From: an uncultured Eubacterium sp.
Lineage (GTDB): Bacteria > Bacillota > Clostridia > Peptostreptococcales > Anaerovoracaceae
Assembly (NCBI GenBank): GCA_946555345.1
Contig: CAMNSS010000011.1
Span: forward strand, 1-64,000
Length of the DNA stretch: 64,000 bases
Direction: 5' to 3'
Shown here: piece by piece, positions 48,596 to 57,500 of the stretch
How the letters are laid out: the number at the start of each line of letters is the position of its first letter
Position numbering within the stretch: position 1 is the first letter of the stretch
The notes under the pieces: generated by a model
The model's input: the letters and a program-made list of their open reading frames with translations, nothing else
Told to the model about the DNA's origin: nothing
The model's database searches: none
Position numbers and translations under genes: made by a program

Positions 48596-50460
48596 TGGGA
48601 ATGATTCTCGAATATGACCAAAGCCCGAACGCAACGGTCGACCAGAAGGTAGGGACGCTCAAAGATTCCGTTCAAAGGGCTTTGGAGGATGTCGAACAAA
48701 ATACCGAGGGGAAACCGGGAACTCCGGGTGTGGGAATCGAAGAGATTGTGGAGCAATGGTGCCTTTCAACATCAAGTTTTTCCCCTGTGGGGGCATGGGG
48801 TTATGAACAGGCTGAATGGAAGCCGGGAAATTATCTGTGGACGCGGAATGAAGTCCGTTATACGGACGGGCATATAAAATACACGACGCCGGGAATTGCC
48901 GGCGCCTTAAACAAGGCTTATGAGGCGGCGTATGCGGCAGGTGCGTGGCAAGGCGAGATTGAAGGCGTTGTTTCCACCATCGAAAAAACGGTTGAATCGA
49001 TTAAAGGTTTAGCGGATGAAACGAAAGCGCTTGCTGAATTTGCAAACGAAAGCGCTGAAAGTGCAAAGTTGCAAGCTGGGCAGGCGGCGTCGGAAATCAA
49101 TGTTGCGAACCAGCAGATCGAAACGCTTGCGCAAGAACTTGAAACATTGGATAGCGCCATGAAAGCCGATTATGCAACAAAGGGGGAATTGACGGAGGTG
49201 GATACTGCGCTTGGCACGCAGATTTCACAAAATGCGGCGCAGATTTCTTTGGCGGCTGAAAAAGTGCAGCAGGTGGAGATCGATGCGGGAAAGGCCATAT
49301 CGGATGCGGAAGCTGCCAGAAATGCAGCGGATGCGGCAAGGGAAGCGGCTTGCAAGGCGCAGGATGATTATGAGGCATTGCAGCAGCAGGCAGACGCCAC
49401 GGACGCACAGCTTGCAGCGGCAAAACAGGCAGTATCAAAAGCGCAGGCAGACGCCACGGCTGCGGGTGATGCAGCGGCGGCGGCACAGGAAGCGGCAAGC
49501 TCCCTTGCGGACAGGGTAAGCGTAGCGGAGACACACATCGACCAGAACGCAGAAAGCATTTCGCTTGTGGCAGCTTCCGTTTCTGATATGCGGGTTGGCG
49601 GCAGGAATTATATTTTGGAATCCAGGGATGCCCGTGATGGAGAAGGTTCTAAGATCGCAGAGTTCGCACTTTCGGAGCAGTGGGAAGAAGGCAAGTCCTA
49701 TGCGCTTTCTTTTGAAGGGGGGAAAGCATCGGGCGCCTTTGCGGCATACCGTGATGATGGCATCACGTTAGTTAAAAGCGGCATATCGCTTAACGAGGCA
49801 ACAGGAAGGTATGAATGCACGTTTATCTGTCCTGCCCAGGCTGCGGCAGATGTGGAGGGAAATACGTTAACGATATACAATTTACCTTCTGATGCATCAG
49901 CGGGCGGGAGCGTGGGGTTCGTGAAGCTTGAGAAAGGAAACAGGGCGACGGACTGGACGCCTGCGCCCGAGGATGGCGTCAATTATACAAATGATACGGT
50001 AGCCAGCGCTACGACTAAAATCTTGCAGACTGCGGAAGAAGTGACGATAGGAATCATGTCTGGATATACGTCCGGCAGCGATTTTGAAAAATACAAGCAG
50101 GAAATAGAAAACCTGTTCAAGGCAAATGAAGATGGCTTCGCTTTTGAGTTTTCGCAGCTTGAAGAGCGGATTGCGGCTGTGGGGGATGAAATCGTGCAAA
50201 GAAACCAGTTTATCCGGCTTGAGGCAGGCAATATCATCATTGGGCGGTCTGATAGTCCGGTGCAAGCAAGGTTTACCAACGATGCACTTGAATTTACATA
50301 TAATGGGCAGGTGGTGGCGAAATTCACCAACGAGGTTCTGGAAGTGCGGAACATCGCCGTGGAAAACCAGGTGCAGTTCGGCATGGGCTGGGCAATAAGG
50401 CCGGGCGGATACCTTGAAGGAAAAGGCTACAACCTGGATGACGTGTGGATAGGGGGTTAA
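48595..50460 (+). CDS. Tail fibre protein with long coiled-coil shaft
   Basis: The 621-residue protein starts at ATG 48595, overlapping the previous stop by one base. An in-frame ATG at 48601 is an alternative. After a short virion-binding part and a small GKPGTPG collagen-like turn comes a coiled coil very rich in Ala, Glu and Gln (about 150-315). A carbohydrate-binding-like beta domain (GGRNYILESRDARDGEG, about 345-455) and a C-terminal segment (RLEAGNIIIGRSDSPVQARFTNDALEF) follow, as in siphophage and podophage fibre proteins. It is a trimeric fibre. The receptor is unknown. Confidence 0.7.
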   Translation: MGMILEYDQSPNATVDQKVGTLKDSVQRALEDVEQNTEGKPGTPGVGIEEIVEQWCLSTSSFSPVGAWGYEQAEWKPGNYLWTRNEVRYTDGHIKYTTPGIAGALNKAYEAAYAAGAWQGEIEGVVSTIEKTVESIKGLADETKALAEFANESAESAKLQAGQAASEINVANQQIETLAQELETLDSAMKADYATKGELTEVDTALGTQISQNAAQISLAAEKVQQVEIDAGKAISDAEAARNAADAAREAACKAQDDYEALQQQADATDAQLAAAKQAVSKAQADATAAGDAAAAAQEAASSLADRVSVAETHIDQNAESISLVAASVSDMRVGGRNYILESRDARDGEGSKIAEFALSEQWEEGKSYALSFEGGKASGAFAAYRDDGITLVKSGISLNEATGRYECTFICPAQAAADVEGNTLTIYNLPSDASAGGSVGFVKLEKGNRATDWTPAPEDGVNYTNDTVASATTKILQTAEEVTIGIMSGYTSGSDFEKYKQEIENLFKANEDGFAFEFSQLEERIAAVGDEIVQRNQFIRLEAGNIIIGRSDSPVQARFTNDALEFTYNGQVVAKFTNEVLEVRNIAVENQVQFGMGWAIRPGGYLEGKGYNLDDVWIGG

Positions 50461-50463
50461 AGC

Positions 50464-51849
50464 ATGGCAGTATCTTTATCGCTTACGATTGCGCAGGGGT
50501 CGCAGAGCGTAGCTAATAACCAGACGTATGTCACGGTGTCGGTTTATGCGCATTCGACAAATGGTTCGTATAACAACAACAGCAAGCCGGGGTCCGTGGT
50601 GATTGATGGCACGTCGTACAGTTTCTCTTCCTCTTTTGCAAAGAATACGACGACCTGCGTGGCTACGGCGTCAAAATGGGTCAGCCATGCGGCAAACGGG
50701 ACAAAGACTGTTTCTGCCAGTGCATCGTATGTGACCGGGGTGTCATCGGGGACGGTCTATGCATCCGGCTCGAAGGTGTTGTCCACGATCCCGCGCGTAT
50801 CGGATTTGTCGGTAAGCAAGTCCAGCGTCCCCGCTGACGGGCAGGCCACGGTCACTGCGATGGCAGCCAAGAAGAGCAGCAGTTTTACGGACACCATCAC
50901 GGTGAAGCTGGGCAGCTACAGCAAAACAGTGGCATCCGGGGCGGCGTTTGTGATCCCTGCGGAGTGGATGAATGCCATTTCCGGCACGTCTGCCGTGGCC
51001 ACGGTGACGGTTGTCACGAAGTCTGGCAGCGCCACGATAGGAAGCAAGTCTGTTAACCTTACGGTGACTGTGCCTGCGGACGTTGTGCCGTCTATAAGCG
51101 GGATCACGGCGACGGAAGCGGTCGCAGCGGTTACAAGCAAATTCGGCAGCAGGTTCGTGAGGACATTGTCACGGATTAATGTGAAAGTCAGCGCTGGCGG
51201 GGCATATGGTTCTACGGTTAAGTCATGTTCTGTGGTGATTGATGGCGTTACATACCAGCAGGCGGAATTTCAGTCAAATGTTTTGAATACGGCAGGGAAC
51301 GTGGAAATCAAGGCAACGGTAACGGATAGCAGGGGAAGGACGGCAACGTATGCGAAGGCGATTGCCGTGGCCGATTACTCGCCTCCCGTTATCACGTCCC
51401 TGGTGCAGTATCCGTGCAATGCGGATGGCACAAGGAATGCTAGCGGGACGCATACGAAAGTGACGATCAAGGGGAAGGTCTCCCCGGTGGAGGAGCAGAA
51501 CATAAAATCCCTGGTTTTAAAATATAAGGCGCTGAATGCGGATAGCTATACGGTACGGACACTCACGGCGGAGGGATGGGATTTTGAAACCTCGGTAGTC
51601 GTGTCTGGGACTGACCCCACATCGACGTGGGAGTTCATCGCTGAAATAACGGATAAAGTGTCGATGGCAAGCCTTAGCGTGGTGACGGGCGTCCCGGTGA
51701 TCTCCCGTCTTGCGGGCGGCAGGGGCGTGCGGCTGTTCGGGGAGGCGGAAAACGAGGGATTCTGGGTCGGAAATGTGGACTACACCATCACGGATGCGGA
51801 ATTTGATGAACTCGTTAATTTGCTGGGGGGTGAAAAAAATAGCATTTAA
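50464..51849 (+). CDS. DUF859-like phage minor structural protein
   Basis: The 461-residue protein is Ser/Thr/Val-rich with repeated beta-sandwich (Ig-like) character. It opens MAVSLSLTIAQGSQSVANNQTYVTVSVY and has the YSPPVITSLVQYPCNADGT...SGTHTKVTIKG segment near residue 305 that is typical of the DUF859 tail protein family. The end includes SRLAGGRGVRLFGEAENEGFWVGNVDYTI. It is probably part of a tail fibre or receptor-binding complex. It overlaps the collar gene by 20 nt. Confidence 0.65.
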   Translation: MAVSLSLTIAQGSQSVANNQTYVTVSVYAHSTNGSYNNNSKPGSVVIDGTSYSFSSSFAKNTTTCVATASKWVSHAANGTKTVSASASYVTGVSSGTVYASGSKVLSTIPRVSDLSVSKSSVPADGQATVTAMAAKKSSSFTDTITVKLGSYSKTVASGAAFVIPAEWMNAISGTSAVATVTVVTKSGSATIGSKSVNLTVTVPADVVPSISGITATEAVAAVTSKFGSRFVRTLSRINVKVSAGGAYGSTVKSCSVVIDGVTYQQAEFQSNVLNTAGNVEIKATVTDSRGRTATYAKAIAVADYSPPVITSLVQYPCNADGTRNASGTHTKVTIKGKVSPVEEQNIKSLVLKYKALNADSYTVRTLTAEGWDFETSVVVSGTDPTSTWEFIAEITDKVSMASLSVVTGVPVISRLAGGRGVRLFGEAENEGFWVGNVDYTITDAEFDELVNLLGGEKNSI

Positions 51850-52236
51850 ATTGATTGATTTTATTTACCCTATTGGCAGCGTGATCGCATCCGTGAACGG
51901 AGCGTTTGATCCCAACAGGCTGTACAGCAGCCAGACATGGGTACGGTTTGCAAACGGGCGGGTGCTGGCCGGCGTGGACGAAGAGGACACAGCGTTCTCT
52001 ACGGCGGAAAAAACGGGCGGGAGAAGGCGCATAAGCTGGAGGTAAATGAAATGCCAAGGCATACCCATAGTATGGTTTATTTGACAAATTGGGATGGCAC
52101 AAAGGGCAGCGGGTATATCATATCAAGCACAGCAAGCGGAAGTAGTAACCAAACTGTAAATTATGTGGGCGGAAATGCCGCACACAACAACCTACAGCCG
52201 TACATTGCAGTGTATTACTGGAAACGTACGGCATGA
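51830..52236 (+). pseudogene. Tail-collar domain protein with a one-base frameshift
   Basis: From GTG 51830 the frame encodes the start of a small collar-type fibre protein (KIAFKLIDFIYPIGSVIAS ... GRVLAGVDEEDTAFSTAEKTGG) and then stops early at 52042. The missing end (EKAHKLEVNEMPRHTHS ... PYIAVYYWKRTA) is intact in the -1 frame and ends at 52236. Adding one G to the GGG at 52019-52021 restores a standard protein of about 135 residues. It is either a true mutation, a sequencing error, or a low-probability programmed -1 slip at the A6 run (52008-52013). Confidence 0.75.
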
Positions 52237-52268
52237 TATGCGCCCTGCGGGGCGGGAAAGAAGGAGCG

Positions 52269-52742
52269 ATGGAAGAAAGGCAGGCTTTGGATGAAAGGAA
52301 AATCAGGGAGCTGTTCAAACAGACGGGAGACAGCATCCAGGCGATACTGGATTATTTCAGGCTGAAAAACAAGGTGCTGTGGGAAGGGGATGCCTGGACG
52401 TCCGGGACAAAGACAATCCTTGGCATAAGCAAATACCAGAGGATAAAGGTTTACCCGTGGAATAATCATGAAGGGGTAGAACTGGAACGGTACAATGCTG
52501 ATAATTTTGGTGGGGAAGGGTTTGTCCAAGGGGTGAGCAGTGCCAGCCATTATCATACTGAAATAGCGGTTAGGTTAAAATTGAGCGGAGAGACGGTTGC
52601 TATTTCACGTGGCAATTACATACAGCATATAGGCGGCGGTAACCATGCAGCATTGGAGAACATAGGAGGCATAATAAAGGTTGTTGGTACAGAACCCCTG
52701 CTCCCGGAATCCCTCAAAAAAATCACAGAGGGGAGAGGGTAG
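52269..52742 (+). CDS. Phage tail tip/fibre protein
   Basis: The 157-residue protein starts at ATG 52269 with AAGGAG. An upstream ATG at 52233 overlaps the collar stop. A short helix (LDERKIRELFKQTGDSIQAILDYF) that could trimerise leads into a beta domain (VLWEGDAWTSGTKTILGISKYQRIKVYPW) typical of the C-terminal receptor-contact modules in Bacillota phages. It belongs to the set of small adhesin genes between the collar gene and the ejection genes. Its end (ITEGRG) resembles that of the next gene in sequence and spacing. Confidence 0.6.
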   Translation: MEERQALDERKIRELFKQTGDSIQAILDYFRLKNKVLWEGDAWTSGTKTILGISKYQRIKVYPWNNHEGVELERYNADNFGGEGFVQGVSSASHYHTEIAVRLKLSGETVAISRGNYIQHIGGGNHAALENIGGIIKVVGTEPLLPESLKKITEGRG

Positions 52743-52785
52743 CTCTTAGAAGCGTTAAATCCTTCTTTGGAAAGGGGTGTGCAAC

Positions 52786-53199
52786 GTGAAGATATTCACA
52801 ATCCTGAAGAAAATGGCACAGAAGCTGGGAATGGTATCGGATTACGTCGTAGAATCCGGTAAAAGCGGGATGTGGGCTTACCAAAAATGGGATTCCAGGA
52901 TTGTACGGCTCTGGGGGACGTACACGGGGAGTATTGCGGCCTATGCGCAAAGTACCTTCCTTGTACCTGTGCAGAAGTATCCATTTAAGGTATACGATGC
53001 CCATGACGTTGCTTGTGCAAGGGTGGACACTGGCAGTGGGATATTCATTTATGGATATGACGATAAGATAGCAGGCTGGAGCGGCGTAATTGCTACAATG
53101 AATACATACCCTGCGGGGACAAAGGCAAGAATTGTCGCTAAAATCCAGGTAACCGGGTGGTGGAAGGAGTTTACCGCTGGGGAAGAGGGTAGTACATAG
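52786..53199 (+). CDS. Tandem tail-tip paralogue A
   Basis: The 137-residue product starts at GTG 52786 after GGAAAGGGG. The start is fixed by comparison with the next gene, which has the same layout and an ATG. The first about 35 residues (VKIFTILKKMAQKLGMVSDYVVESGKSGMWAYQKWDS) are almost the same as in the neighbour, while the rest has diverged completely. A conserved N-terminal anchor with a variable C-terminal tip is expected for exchangeable receptor-binding proteins. No enzyme motif is seen. Confidence 0.65.
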   Translation: MKIFTILKKMAQKLGMVSDYVVESGKSGMWAYQKWDSRIVRLWGTYTGSIAAYAQSTFLVPVQKYPFKVYDAHDVACARVDTGSGIFIYGYDDKIAGWSGVIATMNTYPAGTKARIVAKIQVTGWWKEFTAGEEGST

Positions 53200-53230
53200 A
53201 TTTATTAACATTTTCAAGGGGGTGTGCAGT

Positions 53231-53629
53231 ATGAGAATATTCACAATACTAAAGAAAATGGCGCAAAAGCTGGGGCTGATATCGGACTACGTAGTGGAAA
53301 CCGGCACGTCCGGCATCTGGGCGTACAGGAAGTGGGCGTCAGGGACGGCGGAGTGCTGGGGGAGGTGGAGCGGGAACTTAAACCATTATGCAGGTCCATA
53401 TGGAATGGATTTTTTCGGATATAAAACCGGGACACTGGCATTCCCTTTTGCGTTTCAGGAAGTGCCAATCTGCATACAGTATTCCTGCAACATTGGAAAC
53501 GGGTTTTCCATCGGCGCACAGGGCAGGCTTAGCACGACTAAAAGTAGCATGGTATGCTATATGCTGGCAAACATTTCGGGCAGGCAACCGGTATATGCAG
53601 ATATATGCGCCATAGGCAGGTGGAAATAA
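53231..53629 (+). CDS. Tandem tail-tip paralogue B
   Basis: The 132-residue product starts at ATG 53231 with AAGGGGGTG. Its N-terminus (RIFTILKKMAQKLGLISDYVVETGTSGIWAYRKWAS) matches paralogue A, including the upstream GGGGTGTGCA leader. The C-terminal beta domain (FFGYKTGTLAFPFAFQEVPICIQYSCNIGNG) is unrelated in sequence to A and resembles common phage fibre tips. The gene ends just before a strong terminator. Confidence 0.7.
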   Translation: MRIFTILKKMAQKLGLISDYVVETGTSGIWAYRKWASGTAECWGRWSGNLNHYAGPYGMDFFGYKTGTLAFPFAFQEVPICIQYSCNIGNGFSIGAQGRLSTTKSSMVCYMLANISGRQPVYADICAIGRWK

Positions 53630-53633
53630 CATG

Positions 53634-53660
53634 GGGGCGAAAAAACGCCCCTGTTTTTTT
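53634..53660 (+). terminator. Strong terminator after the tail-tip genes
   Basis: GGGGCG-AAAAAA-CGCCCC (53634-53651) is followed by TG and seven T residues. It separates the adhesin genes from the two ejection-type genes. Confidence 0.85.
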
Positions 53661-53696
53661 ATACTTTTTTCAGAGTTTTAAAGGAGGAAACGGCAT

Positions 53697-54524
53697 ATGG
53701 CAGAAAAACCAAAATATGAACAGCCCACAGAATACAAGAGCGATTACCAGGGGCAGATAGATAATACGTTAAAAAATATAACCAACAAGGAAGCCTTTAC
53801 ATATGACCCTTTGAAGGACGCCAGCTACCAGGGGCTGGCGAAGCTGTACCAGAGGCAGGGGGAGCAGGCGGCAAAGAACACGATGGGGGATGCGGCTGCC
53901 CTCAACGGGGGCTATGGGTCGTCTTATGCGGTGACGGCAAGCCAGCAGGCGAGGAATGATTATAACCAGCAGCTTGCATCACAGATCCCGGCGCTCCAGG
54001 AGGCGGCGTATAACCGTTATCTGAATGATTATAACATGAACCTCTCGGCGTTCAATGCTTTGCAGGCGGCGGATGATTCAGCATATGGGAGGCACAGGGA
54101 CACCGTAGCGGACTCCCAGTGGAAATACGGGATGGACTATCAAGGATACAGGGATGATGTGTCGGATTCCCAGTGGCAGAAGTCATATGATCGGGGCGTG
54201 TATGAGTCAGACCGGAATTACGAATATCAAAAATCCAGGGATGCCGTCACGGATAGCCAGTGGGCGCAGGAGTTTGCACTACAAAAAAAAGCAGCGGCCT
54301 CTAGCGGGAGGGGTTCTTCTTCTAGGGGCGGGTATGGTTCTGTGAGATCTGGCCGTTCAGGCAGTGATGTTGACAGGCTGGTTGCGGCTGCGACTGATGC
54401 TGTTGGAAAAGGAATAAATGCATTAAGCTCGGCGGTTAATTCTGGAGCGTTAAGATCGAATAAGAAACCGAAAAAAGGGCTTGCGGTTCCAATCGGCACG
54501 AGTCCAAGAGCTTTGCTTAGATAG
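53697..54524 (+). CDS. Internal virion/ejection-type protein with DSQW repeats
   Basis: The 275-residue protein is helical and Gln/Tyr/Asp-rich. Three copies of R-D-x-V-x-DSQW (about residues 134, 152 and 182) are spaced by Tyr-rich linkers. Before them is a region with small-residue helices (AAALNGGYGSSYAVTASQQARNDYNQQLASQ). The C-terminus has a Ser/Gly-rich stretch. It has no signal peptide. Proteins with this repeat precede giant polyvalent proteins in related prophages. A role in the DNA ejection apparatus is inferred from that pairing. AAAGGAGG precedes the ATG. Confidence 0.55.
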   Translation: MAEKPKYEQPTEYKSDYQGQIDNTLKNITNKEAFTYDPLKDASYQGLAKLYQRQGEQAAKNTMGDAAALNGGYGSSYAVTASQQARNDYNQQLASQIPALQEAAYNRYLNDYNMNLSAFNALQAADDSAYGRHRDTVADSQWKYGMDYQGYRDDVSDSQWQKSYDRGVYESDRNYEYQKSRDAVTDSQWAQEFALQKKAAASSGRGSSSRGGYGSVRSGRSGSDVDRLVAAATDAVGKGINALSSAVNSGALRSNKKPKKGLAVPIGTSPRALLR

Positions 54525-54533
54525 GAGATCATA

Positions 54534-57500
54534 ATGGCAGGGAAAAGGAACATAGGCAGATTAAGGAAGGCAGTGCGGAAGGAAAATACAGCCGAAGCAA
54601 TCAAAAATGCGGGGCAGGCAGCAGTACGCGCAGGGAAAAGCGCAGTCGTGGCTAATACGGTAAAGCAAGGATCTTCTGCTGTACGGCAGGTTGCACAAAA
54701 CGAAGGGAAAAAATATGCAGGAACAGGGCGTTCTGGCAAACAGAGCATCCCTGAAGACAGTGCAAACAGAGTGCGGAATCCCAGGCTGGATGCTCTCTTG
54801 GAGAAATATGAGAAAACAAAGAAGGATCAAGGTTTTCTGTCCGCAATGGAAAAGTATAGGAACAAGGATTTCCTTTTTATGAGAAACGGAGAGAATGGTT
54901 CAGAACGGAATAAGCCCATCAGTATAGCGGAAATCCGGGAAACTACTAAAAAAATGCGGGAGGAGATGGCAAAGGCACAGACAAGTACGGATTCGGAAGA
55001 AGGCAGGCTCAGGAATCTGACGGAGGGAAACCTGCGCCAAATTGCAGGAAGCCATGTCAAAACGCTGGGTGCGATTGTCGAAGGCAGCGAAACGAACATC
55101 GTCCCTGCTTCGGCTGGGAGTATCGCTTCTCCCCTTGTCGGGTTAAAGTATAGCCAGGTGGAAGAGTCGAGGAAAAATGCCCAGAAGGAAAGCGGCAAGG
55201 CAATGTCCGAATTTGGGTCAAGCCAGATTGACAAAGGCGCAGAAAAAATCAAGAAAGGCAAGGAAGGACTAAACTGGGCGGAAGCGTTTTTGGCAGATCT
55301 TTATGGTGAAGCGCTTGGGCTTGGCGCTGATGCGCTTGCAGGTCCGCTTTCAGGGGCAGCGATGTTTTCGCGTTCATTTGGCTCTGCGTATGATAGGGCT
55401 GAAAAGGAAGGCGCAACCCCTTTGCAGGCGGGGATTTATGGCATATCAATGGGTGGGGTGGATGCAGGACTGGGGAAATTGACTAAAGTGGCAAAACCCT
55501 TGCGGAAGCTTTATGGCAAAGACGCTGGCGATGATGTCATTGATACGCTTTTGAACAAAGTGTCAGGGAAGATGGTATCGCAGAAGGGAAAGGACATCGT
55601 TTGGCATGGGGGCAAGGCGGGGGTTTCAGCGCTTACCGAAGCGCTTGAGGAAATGGTTGCGGAGGGACTTGAGCCTTCGATCGCAAACCAGATTTATGCA
55701 GAGGCGGCGGGAATCCCGCATGAGACAAGCGCAAAGGACATCCTTTATGCAGGGCTTCTTGGCAGCGCACTGGGAGGAAGCCACAGCGGCGTCACGCAGG
55801 CCTGGGGATATTCCCAGGGACGGAAAGTGCGGGACGTGTTCGGCGAGGAAGGAACAAAAGAGCTTGCAAAAAAAGCGGCCGCAGCGGATGAAGACTCTGG
55901 CACGGGGCTTGTTGCAACAGCGATGGAAAAGATGATCGAAACTGGGCAGGGGATCGCCGCCGGGCAGGCCAAGGAATTGTACAAGGCGGCATACCAGCAG
56001 GAGGTGAAAGACCTTGAGCGGGCGGAGCTTGCAAGAAGATCATCTGAACGCATTATTCGCGGTGAAAACCTTGTGCCGCCAACCATAACAGACAGGGAGA
56101 CGGGAAAGGAAATACTTAACGTGAATACCGCCCGCCTTTTTGATGAAAAAAAGATGCAGGCGGCCGAAGCGGTGAAAGCGATGCAGCTGCCGGGAGCAAA
56201 GGCAGGACAGATTGTGGAATCCGTGGCGCGGATTGAGACGGGCGTTGCGGGCGTAGATGACGTGAATCTTTTTACGGTGCCAAATCAGGAGGCGAGGGAG
56301 GCTTATACCGCTGTGACGGGAAAAACGCTTCCAGGGACGAATAAGGGAACGAGGGAGGCGTTATATGAAACAATCGCTGTTAACCGCGTCAATTCGGCAA
56401 GAATGGAAACGGAAAACCATATTGACCGTATGCGCGGGGTGATCGAGCAGAACATGACGCAGGATTATGAATCCGCCGGGCAGGAAACATTTGCGCAGGT
56501 GTTTGGCAAAGTGGACGTAAGGGACGTGCCGCAGGTGGAGGATGCAGCGGTCACCTTTGATGGCTTTTACCGTGCGGGAAGGAACGGCATTGATTACGTG
56601 GATGTAGCATCAATAGAAAATCCGGCATATCAGAACGTGTCTCCAGGGGTAAAGCAGGCGGCATGGGATGCCGGGCGGCAGGATGCATTCATTGCTTCCG
56701 ACACGGCGAAAGGACTTCAATTAAAGCTTGGGCAGTCCCTTCGGGAAAACCGTGTACAAACGGGGACACAAGGCACACAGGGCAGGGTTACGGCGGAACT
56801 GCCCCCGGAAGGCAAGGCATTGTTAAAGGCAAGCGACCAAGGAATGTTCCGCGCACTGGCAAGGACTTTTGGCCTCGACATCCACATTGTGGAGGAGGAA
56901 GGGGTCGACGGGGTTTACCGTGACGGGGAAGCCTGGCTGTCCGTCGATGCTGACAGAGGTCTTTCTTCTGTGCTTGCACATGAGATTACTCGTCAGATGG
57001 AAGTTTACGCACCGGAGGAATACGATAAACTGAAAGATCTTGTGCAGGCGGATTGGGCTAAGAGGGACGACATGGACGAAACCGCAGGCGAAAAGAAAAG
57101 CCAGTATGCGGAAAGTGGCGTGGAGCAGCCCCATAAGGGGGATTTTGATGATATCATCGCTAATTCCGTATATGAGATGATTCAGGATAAAGCGTTTGCT
57201 AATGAGATGTGCAGGCATCACAGGGATATTGCACAGCCTGTCTTAGATGCTGTTAAGACCGTCCAAAAAAAGCTCCGCATAGTGCTGGCAGAAGGAGAAA
57301 GATTCACGCAGAAGCAGAATGCGGCGCTCTTTTCAAATCTTGATATTCTAAAAGATTCTGAAAGCATATGGGCTGACGGGCTTATGCGGACGGCACAGAA
57401 TTGGGATGCGGCAGGGCAGGCCGGTGTTTTCGGCAATGTGAAAAGATACCCTGCGAATATGAGCAAGGACAGCCCAATCAAAAGACAGATACAAGAAAAT

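Noticed and set aside
52743-53640. Diversity-generating retroelement for the tail-tip paralogues
   Set aside because: No reverse transcriptase or template repeat is visible, and the differences between the two genes are not limited to adenines.
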